The position numbers and the translations under genes were made by a program. The notes beneath the pieces were generated by a model that saw only the letters and a list, made by a program, of their open reading frames with translations, ran no database searches and was not told the origin of the DNA. 64,000 nt of DNA from Acanthamoeba sp. SK_2022b. Its lineage: Eukaryota > Discosea > Longamoebia > Acanthamoebidae. Location of the stretch: contig JANDJZ010000097.1 of assembly GCA_027943245.1 (NCBI GenBank), positions 45,800 to 109,799 on the forward strand. Reading direction: 5' to 3'. Below, piece by piece: positions 1 to 12,266 of this stretch (the first letter of the stretch is position 1; every line of letters starts with the position of its first letter).

Positions 1-992
1 CTGCAATCCCAGGAGGAACACAGGAGTGAGCTTGTGCCTTCTTTTCTTCCGGATGAAAAGAAAAGCAGAAAAGAAAAAGAAAAAGAAAATGTGGGCGCGC
101 ACCTGGCGGCGGAGGAGAGGCTGCCGGATTCCTTGCTGGGCGGCGAGCTGAGGTCGCGGTGGCTCCTGCTGCCCTGGCCGAGTCGCGTCGCGCCCGAGTC
201 GGTCTTCTCCTTGCGCACGATGCGCGGCGAGAGGAAGGACGAGAGCGACGCCATGATGGACGTGTTGGCCGCGCCCGAGGCCGACATGGCCCTGTCCGCG
301 TCGTTGCCCAAGGCCCCCGCGGCCGCCGCTCGCGCGTTGCGTTCGCGCTCGATCCACTTGGGCGAACGCGAGTGGAGGTACTGCACCTTGACCACCGAGA
401 AGCGGCCCGTGGGCGGCGACGCGCAGTCGCGCTTGCGATCCTCCTCGGCCTCGGCCTCGGCCAGGTCGCGGGACGACGAGGCGCGGGACGACGTGTGAGA
501 CCGCGGCGTCGACGGCGTGGACGTCGAGTGCGGCGAGGGGAGCTCGCGGCTCTGGATCTCGATCCTACGCGCGGCCGCTGACGACTTGGTCCGCTTCCGC
601 TTCTCTCGCTTGCTCCCGCCGCCCGCCTTGACCCCGCTCCCGCCAAAACTTGCCTTCTTGCCGTCCTTCTCCTTCTCCTTCTCCTTGTTGCCCTTGCGCC
701 CCGACTTGGAGCCCTTCTTGGCCGGGCCGCCGTCGCTGGACCGCGCCTTGGCGGCCCCGCCCAGCACCAGCGGCTCGGTGCCAAAGGCCTTGCTCCAGTC
801 CTCGTCCGCTTCGTCGCTCTTGCTCTCGCCGCCGCCCGCGGACTTGACGAGCTTGGCCGCCGGCTCGCCGTTGTCCTCCGTCTCGAACTCGTCGTCCCAC
901 CCGTCCTCCGTGCCCTCCTCCCACTTGCCCAGCGAGCCCAGGTTGAGAGTCATCCCCGCGCCGCTCTTCTTCCCGCTCGACGCCTTCGTGCC

Positions 993-1023
<31 letters not shown>

Positions 1024-4000
1024 TCTTCCTGGTCAAACTCCTTGCCCCAGTCCTCGTCCTCGCTCTCCTCCACCGAGGCGGCCACCGCGCCGTCGCCTTC
1101 CTTTGCCTTCCCCTTGGCTTCCCCGTCCTTGCCGTTGTCCTGCTTGTGTTGCTCTGCCGCCTTGGCCGACTCGGAGGAGGCCGACGCGAACTCCTTGTCC
1201 CAGTCCTCGTCCTCGTCCTCGTCGTCCTCCTCGGTTTCCGTCGACGCCAGTAACGACTTGGCGCCCGTGCCTCCCTTCGGGCCGGCGCTTTCCTCGGTCT
1301 TTGCCGTGTGCGTCTTCCCCTGCTCCTCTTCGGCCGCGAGCTCCTTGTCCCAGTCCTCGTCTTCGCTCTCCTGCTTGCACTCCTTCTTGCTCTTGGTCTC
1401 CTCTTCGGCAGCGAGCTCCTTGTCCCAGTCCTCCTCTTCATCGTCGTCGTCGTCATCCTTGGCCGCCGGCTTGCCCTTCTCCTCCTTCAAATTCTCGGCC
1501 ATCTTGCTGACGTTCTCCGGGCTGTTGCCGCCAAACTCCTTGTCCCAGTCCTCCTCGTCCTCCTCGGCTTCGGCCTCGCTGACCGCCTTGCCTGCTGCGG
1601 GCACTGGGGGAGGCGCCTTCTTCGCGCTGGGCTGCTTGTCTTGTTGGGCCTCGCTCTCGAGCTGCTGCAGATCCCTGTCCCAGTCCTCGTCCTCGTCGCT
1701 CTCCTCGATCACGAGCCCGCCGCTCGACGGCCCCACCAGCTTGATGTGGTTGCCTGCGACCGCGTCCTTGCCCTTCTTGCTCTCGGCGGCCGCCAGATCC
1801 CTGTCCCAGTCCTCACCCTCGTCGCTCTCCTCGACCACGAGCTCGCCGTCGACGCCGAACAGGCGGATGTCCGAGGCCTTGGGCAGAGGCTGCGACGGCG
1901 GAGAATCGGCGGTCACCTTGGCCTTGAGCGTGATGGGCGCCGAGGCCTTCTTGTCCTCCTTCCCGCTGCCGCTCTCGTTGCCCGTCGTCGACGCTCGGGC
2001 ACTGTGTCGTCCGCTGCTGCTGTTGGCGCCGCTGCGCTGCTTGGCCGGGCCCGAGGCGGCGTTGCCAGACGTGTGGCTTGGCTCGAGCGTCACGTCTCCG
2101 CTTGGCCGCCGCGTGAGGCCGTCGCTGGTGTCGATGCGACTCGGCTTGGAGCCCAACGAACGGCTGGGCTTGGCCTGCCCGCCGCGACCCGCGGCCGTCG
2201 ACCACGAGACCTCTTCGTGGATCACCACCGTGAAGGGATCGCCGGCCATCATTCGCCGGCGTATGGCGCTCACGCCAGGCTCGCCGAGCACCTTGGGCGG
2301 CGGGGCCACGGAGAGCTTGCGGAGGCACTCGCGGGTCCTCTCATCGACCTCCTGCGGTCGCCGCCGGCCGCTGGTCGGATCCTCTGTCGAACCGGTCCGG
2401 CGCTTGACGTTGCTGCCCACGGTCGATCCGAGCTTGGACTCCTTCTTGCCGCGCTTCTCCTTCTTGCCCGCGCTGGCCGTCGAGTCGGTGCTCTCCTTCA
2501 TGCCCTTCTTCTTCTTCACCTTCTTGTTGTTGGACTGCTTCTTCTTCAGCTGCTGTTCCTCCTTTTTGATCGCGTCGTCCTTCTTGAGCGGCTGCTGGGG
2601 CTGCTCCTTCTCCTCCTTCCTCGCCCTCTCCTTCCTCGCCGAGCCCGATCGCTTCTTACGCTTCGACTCGCTCTCGCCCGCCTTCTCCCACTCCTCCTTG
2701 CCTTCCTCCTTTTCCCGTTCTTCCTTTTCCTTTTTTTTCTTGCGCACCACGGCGCCGATCGCTTCGCCGGCAGTGAGCGACTTGAGGCCCGGGTCAGGGT
2801 GCTTCTCGCGCTCCTTCTCCATCGTGGACACCAGGTTCTTGTACCTGGCGATCAGCCCGCCCTTCTTCCGGTCGCCCGCATCCGTGGAGGCCTTCTTGTC
2901 ACCTCCGCCGTTGGCGTGCTCTTTCGCCGACGTCGCCGTCTCGCTCTTTCCTCCGCCGCTGCCGCTAGCGGCAGCGTTGGCGTTGGCGTTGCCGGTGGTC
3001 GACAGCAGCTGCGTGGCACCATCGCTCATGACTCGGTACAGCATGACGGTCCCCGTCAAGTCGCTGCCGCCCGACGCCGCTGATGCCAAGGCGGCCTCCA
3101 CCCGCTCGCTGCCGACGCTCTTGCGGCGTGTGGTTGAGTCGGAGGCGGTGGCGGTGGTAGCCAGCAGCAGCGCCTCGTCGGCGGTGTGAGCGGCCAGGTC
3201 CCTCGCGAGCGCCCGATCCCTGCTCTCGCTAGGATCGGTGTCGCTTGCATGAACTACCACATCAATGGGAGCGAGCCGGTCTCCCTTCTCTGCCGCGTGG
3301 TGATGCGAGGCCGCGTCCTTGCCGGAGGCCGCCTTGGCCTGTTGGTGCCTACCGCCGTCCTTGGCGTCCTCGACCGAGGACACGGAAGGAGAGCGAGATC
3401 GGTTGTTGCTTCGTTCGGTCGATGTCGTTGAAGCGCCCTTGGCTCCTTCGTCGCTATCTCGCTCCATGTGCTTTGTCGCAGACGATTTGCTGTCGCCGTC
3501 CATGCCTCCCTCTGCTTTTGCTTTGTCGATGTGGTTGTCCGCCTCCTTTTCATCTGTCTTGTCGCCCGCCCCGTTGCAGGCGGCCGCTGTCGTGGAGTGG
3601 TCGCTCATCGTACTGGCGGTAGTGGTCGTCGTCGTGACGCACTGGAAGTCGGGCAGGAGTGTGCGGGTTCGGGCTTTCCTAAATTCCCGGTCCTCCCGAT
3701 ATTGCTGTTGTTGCTGCTCGATGCCGCTCGCCGCCCTCGTGAGTTGCTCCTCCTGCTCTTGCGAGAGCTGCTGGAGGATGTCTGGGTCGGATGAGCTGCG
3801 AAACTTGGACCCGGCCGGCGATCGGTTGAAGTCGCTGATGTGTCGCTTGGAGGCGTCCTTGAAGAAGCGAAGGTTGCGCACGAAGCGTGACTTGCGTTCG
3901 GTCTCGAGCTCAGTGGTCGCAGGGAAGAGCTGCAGCAGCAAGCCAGAGGAAGTAAAGGAGGAGGAGGAGGAGGAAGAAGAAAAGGGAGGTGCTGCCTCAG

Positions 4001-4283
4001 CCGAGACCGACGACGCAAGTGAGGAGGAAGAGGGAACTCTGCGCGGTGATGCAACCTCTGCGGCGCCGATAGATATAGATCGAGGAGCCGAGTTGGAGAG
4101 TGGAGATATATGGCGAGTAGAGGGGACGGGAGTGGAAGATTGAAAGGGGGCTGGAGTTGCTGCAGATGGGTACGCGTGCGCGTCTTGCTTAGGGTGGGGG
4201 CTCGGGCTGGGGCTGGGCGTGGGGCTGGTGTTGGCACGTGAAAGGAAATATCTGATTTTATCCTTTACACCCCCGCTTTCCAT
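1..4283 (-). CDS. Acidic EDWDKE-repeat, coiled-coil protein (3' end outside window)
   Basis: I do not recognise the family. The reading frame is open from ATG at 4283 to base 103, about 1,393 codons, with no stop. At 103 it meets a GTGCG donor, and a CAG acceptor lies exactly at 3-1, so bases 1-102 are an intron and the gene continues off the left edge. Visible parts in order: a Ser/Pro-rich N-terminus; a Gln-rich helix near 3700-3770; a Lys/Glu-rich coiled coil near 2480-2860; then nine copies of an acidic tryptophan motif (consensus EDEDWDKEF/L) at about 1799-1817, 1672-1695, 1534-1560, 1414-1439, 1340-1365, 1189-1212, 1037-1060, 886-909 and 787-810. A run of about nine Gln sits near 1000-1020. 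It is probably a disordered scaffold. The acidic-Trp motifs resemble Arp2/3-binding acidic tails, but that is only resemblance. The second ATG at 3608 is an alternative start. Confidence 0.8.
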
Positions 4284-5000
4284 CCGTTGGGCTCACGCGA
4301 CAACTTGTTGGACTGCCCTCCCTCCGCGTGAGTGGTGACCTACCACAGAGAAATTTAATTAAGGAGGATGGCGTTCATGGTAAATTAATTCCAATTTCGA
4401 TGGCCCACAGCGTGTTGAGCTCAAAAGTCTACATAAATTGATGAAGGAGCGAACGCCACAACAAGCCAAAGGAATAGCTGATTACTCTCGAATTAAATTG
4501 AATTTGCTCTCGTACCTTGTTGGATTTGGCAGCCGTTGTGCTAAGCCAGGTAGTGCATGTAAAAGGGCAGGGCCTCTCTTCTATTAATGGTAGGTTGATG
4601 TCCTTCGATGCTGCTTTGTTTTTGTTGCTGATTTGTTTTTGTTTTTTTTTCGCCTCTTCAAACGGCCGGTGGCCAGGCGACCAACACCAGCTCGTCGACA
4701 GTAAATGCGAACAACGGCCGCGGTGTGGCTCGCTTCACCACAAACCCTGGTGTCTGCCCGCTGGCGCAGGTTGGTAAAAACAGAGCCCTACGGCCATCGC
4801 CAGTAGTAAGGTCAGAAGATGGCGCGCCAGCCGCGAAGAGGGCGTGGCCTCGATCGCAGTGGCTTTTCGGCCGGATACTTGTCGACCAGTGGGCGGGGCC
4901 GTAGATTGTCCGTCGAGCCCCATAGGCCCATCGGCCGCTTTATTATCCCAATTTCTGTTTCAGGGCTACGGGCACGCCACACCAAGAGCAAGTGACGAGC
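4284..5000. promoter_or_regulatory. Divergent intergenic region with possible 5'-UTR intron
   Basis: 717 bases between two head-to-head genes. It is more AT-rich than the coding flanks and has T-runs near 4618-4650. A pyrimidine-rich stretch ending in CAG at about 4950-4967, just upstream of the ATG at 5001, looks like a 3' splice site, so the rightward gene may have a non-coding first exon. No convincing extra gene was seen. Confidence 0.4.
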
Positions 5001-8000
5001 ATGAACGGTCCGGGGGGGGAGAGGCGCACCCAGACGGAGAAGGAGAAGGAGAAGAAGCTAGCACGCCGTTCGAGCCGCAGCGAGGGAGAGAGCGACGAGC
5101 CCGAGCTCAAGGCCGATAAGATCAAGCGGCGGCGCAGTTTTAGGTTGAGCCGAGGCGCCACGGACAAGGAAGTGGCCAAGGCCTTGGCGAAGGAAAAGGA
5201 GGAGAGCAAGGCAAAGAAGCAAAAGAAGAAGGAGCTGCGTAAGTCGACAGCTCTTACCGAGAGGCACGTTAAGAGCGACGGCGACGAGCCCACGGAAAAA
5301 AGAGAGCGCAAGAAGGCGACCAAGCGCGAGGGCAGCAGCAGCAAGAAGAAGAGAAATAACAGGGGGAGTGTCATCCAGCAGGAGGACCTCAGCAAGAGCA
5401 AGTCAACCCTACAAGTTACCAAAAACGGTGGTTCTTCTTCCTCTATGGCGACAAACGACGACGCAGGGGAAAAGTCAAACTTGAAGAGATTGAGCAAATC
5501 GGACGACGAATGGGAGAAGGTGAAGCGTCTCGTGGACGCGACGGAGGCGCAGCGGGGCAAGGCGATGCGGGAGGCTGAGGCAGTAGATGAAGCGGTAGCC
5601 TACTACGCTCAAAAGGCTGAAACCCCCAGGAAGGACGTCACATCGACATCCTCAGCATCTGCATCCTCGAAGAGACGCCTTACAGTTTCCCTAGGCCCCG
5701 GCGTATCACCACAAGGCAGTGGGATTGGCCACAGCAGAATGAATACGAATGCGCGCCGTGTTTCCTCCGAATTCAACATCAAAGTCAAGCAATTCAACAT
5801 CGAGAAGGAGGGCGTCTTCAAGAGCTTCAAGTACCAACAGCTGCCGCCCTTGCGCGTCAAGCCCCTCTCCTCGCAATCGAATGTGATCGAATTGTTCGGC
5901 CCCAGCGATGAGCCCGCGACGGCAGACAGGCCCGAGATGCTGCCGAGCGGCGACGTCTACTGTCGTGCCATCTCCACCTACCCCTGGGACATGCACGCCT
6001 CGGCCCAGGCCGAGAGGGCCGCTGCCGCTGCCGCAGCGGCCGACCCCACCAAAGGGCTGAACACCAACTGGAGCCAGGTATTTGAAGGTCTCAACGTGGT
6101 CTCGTCTGCCGATGGCAAGACCAAGGATGAAGCCCGACCGAAGGTGCCCTCCCTCCCCGACCTCTTTGCTCCCACGTGGTCTCCTCGCCTCGTCTCATCG
6201 CGATGGCGCAGGTGCACAAGGTCAAGCGCGTGGGCGACCCCATCTGCGACGTCTTTGGCGTTCAGGTCTTCGCCAACCGCACCCTGGTCGCGCTTGCCGA
6301 CGGCTGCAACTGGGGCGAGAAGCCCAAGAAAGGTGAGGAGGGCTCCGCTTTGGCTGTCCTGTTCGCTCGCCCATGCCTGCTCGCTCACGTCCAACCCCCT
6401 TCACTCCCGCAGCCGCTCAAACTGCGTGCCGGGCCTTCTTGGAGCACATGAAGAGCAAGTTTGGCCAGGTGAACGACGTCAAGGTGCGCCGCTGCTGCCA
6501 ATCGGCTTAAAGCGTTGGTTGGTCGGTTCGCTGATCGTATTCTCGTCGGCTCTTTGGACAGACGGCGGGCCACTACATGCTCCGCGCCCTTGCCCATGCC
6601 CACACTCAGATCATGAACACCTGCGCCCGCGACGCCCAAGCCAGCGGCAAAACGATGAAGTAAGATAGAGCTATTCCTTTCTTCTATCCCAACGAACGAG
6701 TTCTTCTCTCAAGCGTCAGCTGATCATCTTGCTCGCCCTGGTGATCGTCTGCGCACACACAGAGTGACTGATGGCGGCACCACAACGCTGCTGGGCGGAA
6801 TCCTCTTGGAACTGGAGGAGGTACGCTTGGCTCGACCAGACGCTCGCCGATTCGTTCGAGCCCCGAACGCTAACCAACGTCGCCTGTGGCGCTGCCTCGC
6901 AGTCCGACGCCGAGCAGCTGGGCAGCCGGTGGGTGTTTGTGTGCGTGAGCGTGGGCGACTGCAAGGCCTACCTCTACTCTCCATCTTCCAAGCAGGTCAT
7001 CGACGTCACCCGAGCGTATGCACATCTCTGCCCACCTGCCCCCTCCCATTATCACTTCGCATGCACAACCCACGCCCAGCACGCGCCTCTGATTGACTTA
7101 CCCTCTCGTGTGCGCAGTGGCAATCGTTCCGCCAAAGCCGACATGAGTGATCCCGGCGGCCGACTGGGTCCCACAGTACGGTGTCTCTCCTTTGACGATC
7201 AAAAAGAGTTTCCCTCTCACGGGTCCATCTTGTGCAGATTGGTCGTGGAGGCGATGCCGACCTGCGAAATCTGGGCCTGTACATGGCCCCTTGCGAGGAG
7301 GACTCGCTGCTCCTCGTCGTGTCCGACGGCGTGCACGACAACCTCGACCCCGAGGTACCCGATCACCTGCTCTTGCGGCGGAGATTGGCGGAAACTTGGA
7401 TTGATAAATTAATGCAGCAACCTTGTTTTTTCTCGATATCGATCGCCGGGAAACTGACCGCTCCTCCTTCCTCTGTGCAGCACTTGGGCCTCAGCCCCAA
7501 CGACGTGGGCGTGGACCAGGACAACTGGGACAGCAACTTTGAGGCCCTCGAAAAGGCGAAGCACCTCTTCCGTGCGAGCTGCCTCATGCAGAAAATCCGC
7601 GGGACCAACGATGAGGTACAAAACATTTTTTATTTCTAAAATCTTTTATTTTCCTTTTCTTATTTACCTGCTTTTGTTGGCTCACCTAATTCATCCGACG
7701 GCCTCAGGCCCGACCCAGCCCCGAGGACGCCGTCAACCGACTGCTGAACCACTGCAAACACGTTACCCAAAGGTGCAGTGCCCAATCTCAAACCTCTCTT
7801 GGCAGGCCTCGGAGGCAATGCGCGGCGCCAAGCACAGGCAACGCGACTGACTTGACACGTCTGTCGCAACAGGTCGCGGCAATGGATGATGGCCAACCCC
7901 ACGAGGCGATTGCCCAATGACCACGTTAAGTAGGGGACCTCCTCTCCCCCTCTCTCCCGTAAGCATATGAAAAGCAAGAACCGAGATGGCTCACCGTCGC

Positions 8001-8615
8001 CTCTCCCGTCTTGCGCAGATTCCCCGGCAAGATGGATCACACGAGCTGCATCGCTGTGACCGTGGGCAAGCGACAAACGCCCAAGGAGGGCGGCTCTGTC
8101 ATCGTGCCCGCTCCTGTACAAGGTGAGTACCAGTTGAGTCTCTATACAACTCTCCTCTCTCTCTCCATTCGTTTATCCATCCTCTCTTTAGCCTCACCCA
8201 CCTCTCGCGGCGGCTGCTGCGTGCTTGCAATTTCTCCGGCCCGCATCGGCGCGCAGTCCAGGATGCCAAGAAGAAGCCCACCCCCAATGCCGCAGCCGGC
8301 ACAACATCTAACATGCCCATCACAGTCACTATGGCACAGAACGAGCGTCAGGTGGCGATCATCTGCCGCACGCTGTTGATCAACAACCTTTCGTGCTCGG
8401 TACAGGGCAACAAGATCGAGTTCACGCTCTGCAACCCCGACTCCAAGAAGGCGTCGCTCGTGCCCTCGGGCTTCCGCGTCTTTGGCGTGAACGAGGTCGA
8501 GGCCAAGAAGTGGAAGCGCGCGATGGACCTGCCGTGTCGCGTCTCCCTCGACTCCCAGCAGACCGAGCAGGTAGACGAACACACCATCGTCTTCACCTTC
8601 GACAAGACCCTCTAG
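5001..8615 (+). CDS. PP2C-like (PPM-type) phosphatase-domain protein
   Basis: Thirteen exons join in frame to 832 residues: 5001-6143, 6212-6332, 6413-6483, 6562-6659, 6763-6820, 6903-7015, 7118-7175, 7238-7354, 7481-7615, 7708-7772, 7873-7929, 8019-8122, 8257-8615. Residues 1-170 are Lys/Glu/Ser-rich. From about residue 380 a PP2C-like fold follows: ADGCNWGEKPKK replaces the usual DGHGG metal motif, then TDGGTTTL, VCVSVGDCKAYLY, LVVSDGVHDN (equivalent to the SDGLWD motif) and a final MDHTSCIAV in the DN-x-T position. The ADGCNWG form is typical, from memory, of a PP2C-related family in amoebozoans. The C-terminus carries an extra domain of about 120 residues that I cannot name. The metal ligands are partly altered, so activity is uncertain. 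The donor of the first intron is the least certain join (6078 and 6096 also keep frame). Confidence 0.85.
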
Positions 8616-8749
8616 TCCCGCCGGAAGCCATTTTTTGCTCTCCCCCCTGTGTACTCCTACGCCACTGACGCAACAATGAAGTGCCCAAATGCTCATGAAA
8701 CATTTGCGAAACGATTTCAACAATTGTTGAGGTTAGGGCCGTAGGCAAC

Positions 8750-10925
8750 ATGGAACGCAACTGGAAGGAGGAGGGGAACGCTGCGTACAGAAGTCGGGAC
8801 TACGCGGGAGCAGTGCGACTCTACACGCTCGCTCTATCCCTGCGACGCACTGTCCTCGACAGCGATGACCCAGACAGCGCAGATAGGGCACTTCTGCACA
8901 CCAACAGGTGTCGTCCCCCCCCCCCCCGAAGTCATCGCTTCGTTCTTTCCTGACCAGAGCTCTACCTTGGTTTCGAGGAAAGGAGTGCGGCGTATGCAGC
9001 TTGTGGAATGGCAGCGGAGGCGCTAGCCGATGCCGACCGCGCCATCATCCTCGCTCCGCGGCACGTCAAGGTAGGAACAAGAAACCATGGTGCCGCCTGT
9101 TCGTATCCGTGATTGGTGTCCTTACGAGCGGCGGGGGCAGGCGCACTATCGTAGAGGGGTGAGCTTGATGGAGCTGCACCGCTTCCGGGAGTCCGTGGCG
9201 GCTCTACAGACGGCAGAGGCGCTGGAGGCTCACAATCGCGACATTGCCCGCCAGCTTCGCCTCGCACGCGAGCACCTTGAGAAGGTAACGGTCTCCGTAG
9301 TTCACTGCGTTTCGTGATGGCGCCTGACGATTTGGCGCGCCCAGGATGATCGCAATCGCAAGCGGCTACCCTTCTCCCCGTTCCCGGTCGAGTCGGGCTA
9401 CCTGCCCGCCAAGGGCCGAGCCCTCTTTGCCACTCAGTACGCTCCTCCCCCAAGTGCATGCGACTCACTCTGACTGAATATCCTTTGGTGGTGGCCAGAG
9501 CTCTGCAGCCCGGTGACCTGGTCCTCCGCTGTGCTCCCACCGCAGGTACCGCGCCACATTTTGTGGAGCGGTCCATGAATAGAGGCTACCCGGGTTAACT
9601 CGTGGCGTGATTCTCGGCTTTCGTGAACTGATACAGCGGTGCTGGATGATGATTGCTTGCTGAGCTACTGCAGTCTCTGCCTGGCTCCACTCGGCAGCGA
9701 TACGGTGTGTGCCCGCCTAGTGGCTATTCTATCGATAGCTTCCTGTGCGCCTGCCCTGATGAGTGCGCTGTGTGCAGGAACCGTGCGCCGATTGCAAAAT
9801 GTATAAGCTATGCCACCACTGCGCAGATGACCAGGTTTGCGTAACAACGCGCTCTATTCGCTCTGTGCCCTCATACGCGTGTTGGGGCCGGTGATGATGG
9901 ATGCGAGTGTGCTTGGATTACCATGCAGGAAGAGCGCGCGATCCATGCCGGGGAGTGCCGAATGATGCAGAAGCTTCAAGAGGGAGGCAAGAACCAAAAC
10001 GCGGATCACAGGCACAGCTCTCACGCCTCTCTCCGCCACCCCCAGCGTTGTCTAACGTTAGACGATCGGTGGATATTGGCGCGGACCTGTACTCAGGGAC
10101 ATTCGGCTAGCCATGCGCACATTGCTCTATCGATCGCGAGGCCACCAGCGCAACATCCACAGCGCCTCACGACATCATCAAGGCAACAGCGAAGGCGATG
10201 ATGTGGATGACTCATCGGCGGCGCTAAGCGAACGGGAGGGGTGGTGGTTGCAAGACTCAAGCGAAGCGGCGTTCGACGGCGAGTCTTTGACGGAACATCA
10301 CGACCAGCTGGCCGCGGAGGTCAGGGAAGGGTTTCGACAGCAGGCGCGCAACCTGCGATGGCTGGCCGCTCACGGACCCGCACTGCCGCTCTCCGACTCT
10401 GACGAGAGCATGGCGCGGCTCTTCGCGGTGGCCCAGGCCAACGCGCTCACGCTCTCGGACCCTTCGTCGCTGCGTTCCATTGGTTCGTAAAACCTGCTCT
10501 CCTCCGCAGCCGAGATCGGAGCTGTAACGTCAAGTGATTCACGCGTACAGGCCAGGGTCTGTACGCATCGGTAGCGCTGCTCAACCACTCGTGCTTGCCT
10601 AACGCCAACTGGTCTATCGGTTCGTGGATCTCGCGCCTCTCTTGCACGGGTTTTTTGAAGACCACCTACCCTTGCGCGTGTCTATCCCAGACGGTGAGGG
10701 GAGGCTCTGCGTGAGAGCCGTCAGATCGATCGAGGCTGGCGAGGAGGTGACAGTGTCCTACATCGACCCCACGCTGCCCTACCACACGCGCCAGCAGGAG
10801 CTGCGGGACAACTACTTCTTCGCCTGTCGATGTCCCCAATGTCACCCGCCACCCTTGGCGCTACGGTAGGCGCCCATCGTGAGCTGGGTATGACCGTGTC
10901 CCGGAGATCTTAGCCGCTTGTTACC

Positions 10926-10977
<52 letters not shown>

Positions 10978-11931
10978 AGGGACTACTTCGTGGCGGACGA
11001 GCTGATGGTGATGGTCAAGTGCCCCAACACGATGGACGACGAGCGCAACAGCAGTGGCGATGAAGGCGAAGTCGAAGAAGAAGACAGGCATCCATCTACG
11101 GGCGATGTGAGGATTTGTGGGCATGGGATGGTCACCATCGGCGTGCGTGGTGCGGCTGGAAAGCCATCCGAGGGCGGTTTCGACGACAGCGACGAGTGCG
11201 AGGGACGACTGGAATGCGTGGAATGCGGATACGAATTGCCTGGTGACTACGCGCGGTCGGTCGAGTCCCTCGTCCACGAGAGGGCCCTTGCACGGCTCAC
11301 CGCCGGCACCTCAGGGGAGCGGCCCAATGGGACCGGCGACTACGGCGCGCTCGTCGAGGCGATCGAAGAGGGCGCGGGTCTCCTGCATCCGTGCCACCAC
11401 TCGCTACGCGTGCTGGTGGAGCACCTGCTCTTCGCCTCCTATGGGCGCGGCGATGCCGTGATGCACGTCTACGCGGCCCAGACGCTCGTCCACACCTACC
11501 ATGCCTACCTCCGGCACCCGCGTCTTCACCTGCACGTCGCATTGATGCACCTCCTCTCCGGCCACGCGCTCCTATCCTCTTGTTCGCCCTCAGCCTCGCC
11601 GCATGCGTCGGCTTCACCGGCGTCCTCACCGTCGTGGTCTTTGGAAGAATCGCCTCTGCGCTTGGGCGTGCCGTCGGTCTTTGGCGCGCGGCTGAGCGCC
11701 GAGCGAGACAACTGGCCCGTGATCGGGGCCGAGTACTTGCGCATGGCCCACCGGCACCTCTGGCTCCTTCTGGGCCCGCAGCACTGGCTCCCGCGTGCCG
11801 TCCAGGGATGTGTCAAGGGAAGATGCCACCAGCACCGCTACGGTGGCGATGGACATGCCCGCAGATCTGACATGGCTGCCGCCGGCCAACCCCATGCGTG
11901 CTTCCTGATCCGCGCCTACCTAAACACCTGA
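8750..11931 (+). CDS. SMYD-type SET-domain methyltransferase with N-terminal TPR
   Basis: Twelve exons give 782 residues: 8750-8907, 8983-9070, 9141-9284, 9345-9436, 9499-9545, 9637-9704, 9778-9834, 9929-10011, 10097-10482, 10551-10619, 10661-10865, 10980-11931. The N-terminus is a TPR pair (EEGNAAYRSRDYAGAVRLY; AHYRRGVSLMELHRF). A split SET domain follows, with a Cys-rich MYND-like insert (CSLCLAP, CADCKMYKLCHHC). The SET core is clear: ALLNHSCLPNA, then AGEEVTVSYID, then the post-SET CRCPQC. The long C-terminus matches a SMYD-like helical region. It probably methylates lysines on a protein; the substrate is unknown. The intron after 10011 appears to use a GC donor, and a GT donor at 10057 would also keep frame. 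The intron after 10619 is only 41 bases. Confidence 0.85.
10927..10977 (+). repeat. (TTG)n microsatellite filling the 3' end of an intron
   Basis: About 17 TTG units run straight into the TTAG acceptor of the last SMYD intron (10866-10979). No other polypyrimidine tract is present, so the repeat itself supplies the T-rich stretch before the 3' splice site. Confidence 0.9.
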
Positions 11932-12266
11932 CAAGGGACATGACTGACAGGTCTAAATACATGTGTGATCACGAGAGACAGACACGCCACGGGTGGATCA
12001 AAAGCGGCAGAGACCTCGCGACAAGAGGGGGGAGGTGAGCTGTCTCATTGCGAGACCCAGTAGAGAAACAGAAGGGAGGTCACTGTCCCAACCAATCGTG
12101 CACGAAGCAGTCGACAGCAAAAGTGCCTAGGACGCCACGTTGTTTGACTTGCGGCGAGAGAAAAGAACGAAGAACGAACCACGTTCGAGACGGCAAAAAC
12201 GAGCCAGGCGCAGTGGACACAGAGAAGAAGTAGAGGCAGACAACCTTCAACCAACCTCTTGAGACT
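11932..12266. other. Intergenic spacer
   Basis: 335 bases between two genes transcribed in the same direction. I see no open frame worth calling, no repeat and no clear promoter element. Confidence 0.5.

Noticed and set aside
1308..3083. Leu/Val-rich plus-strand frame with LLVPVL repeats
   Set aside because: Same cause: another antisense frame of the minus-strand repeat gene. No membrane-protein logic, start or splice sites.
517..3189. Very long Ser-rich plus-strand open frame (890 codons)
   Set aside because: It is the antisense shadow of the acidic EDWDKE protein. Its SLSQSSSS repeats are the complement of those motifs, and the minus frame is longer and ends at a proper splice donor.
4517..4777. 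Small plus-strand frame in the divergent spacer
   Set aside because: No ATG at a plausible start, T-rich hydrophobic stretch from low-complexity DNA, no family resemblance.
12048..12233. Short frames in the spacer before the receptor kinase
   Set aside because: About 60 codons on both strands with no splice context or recognisable motif.
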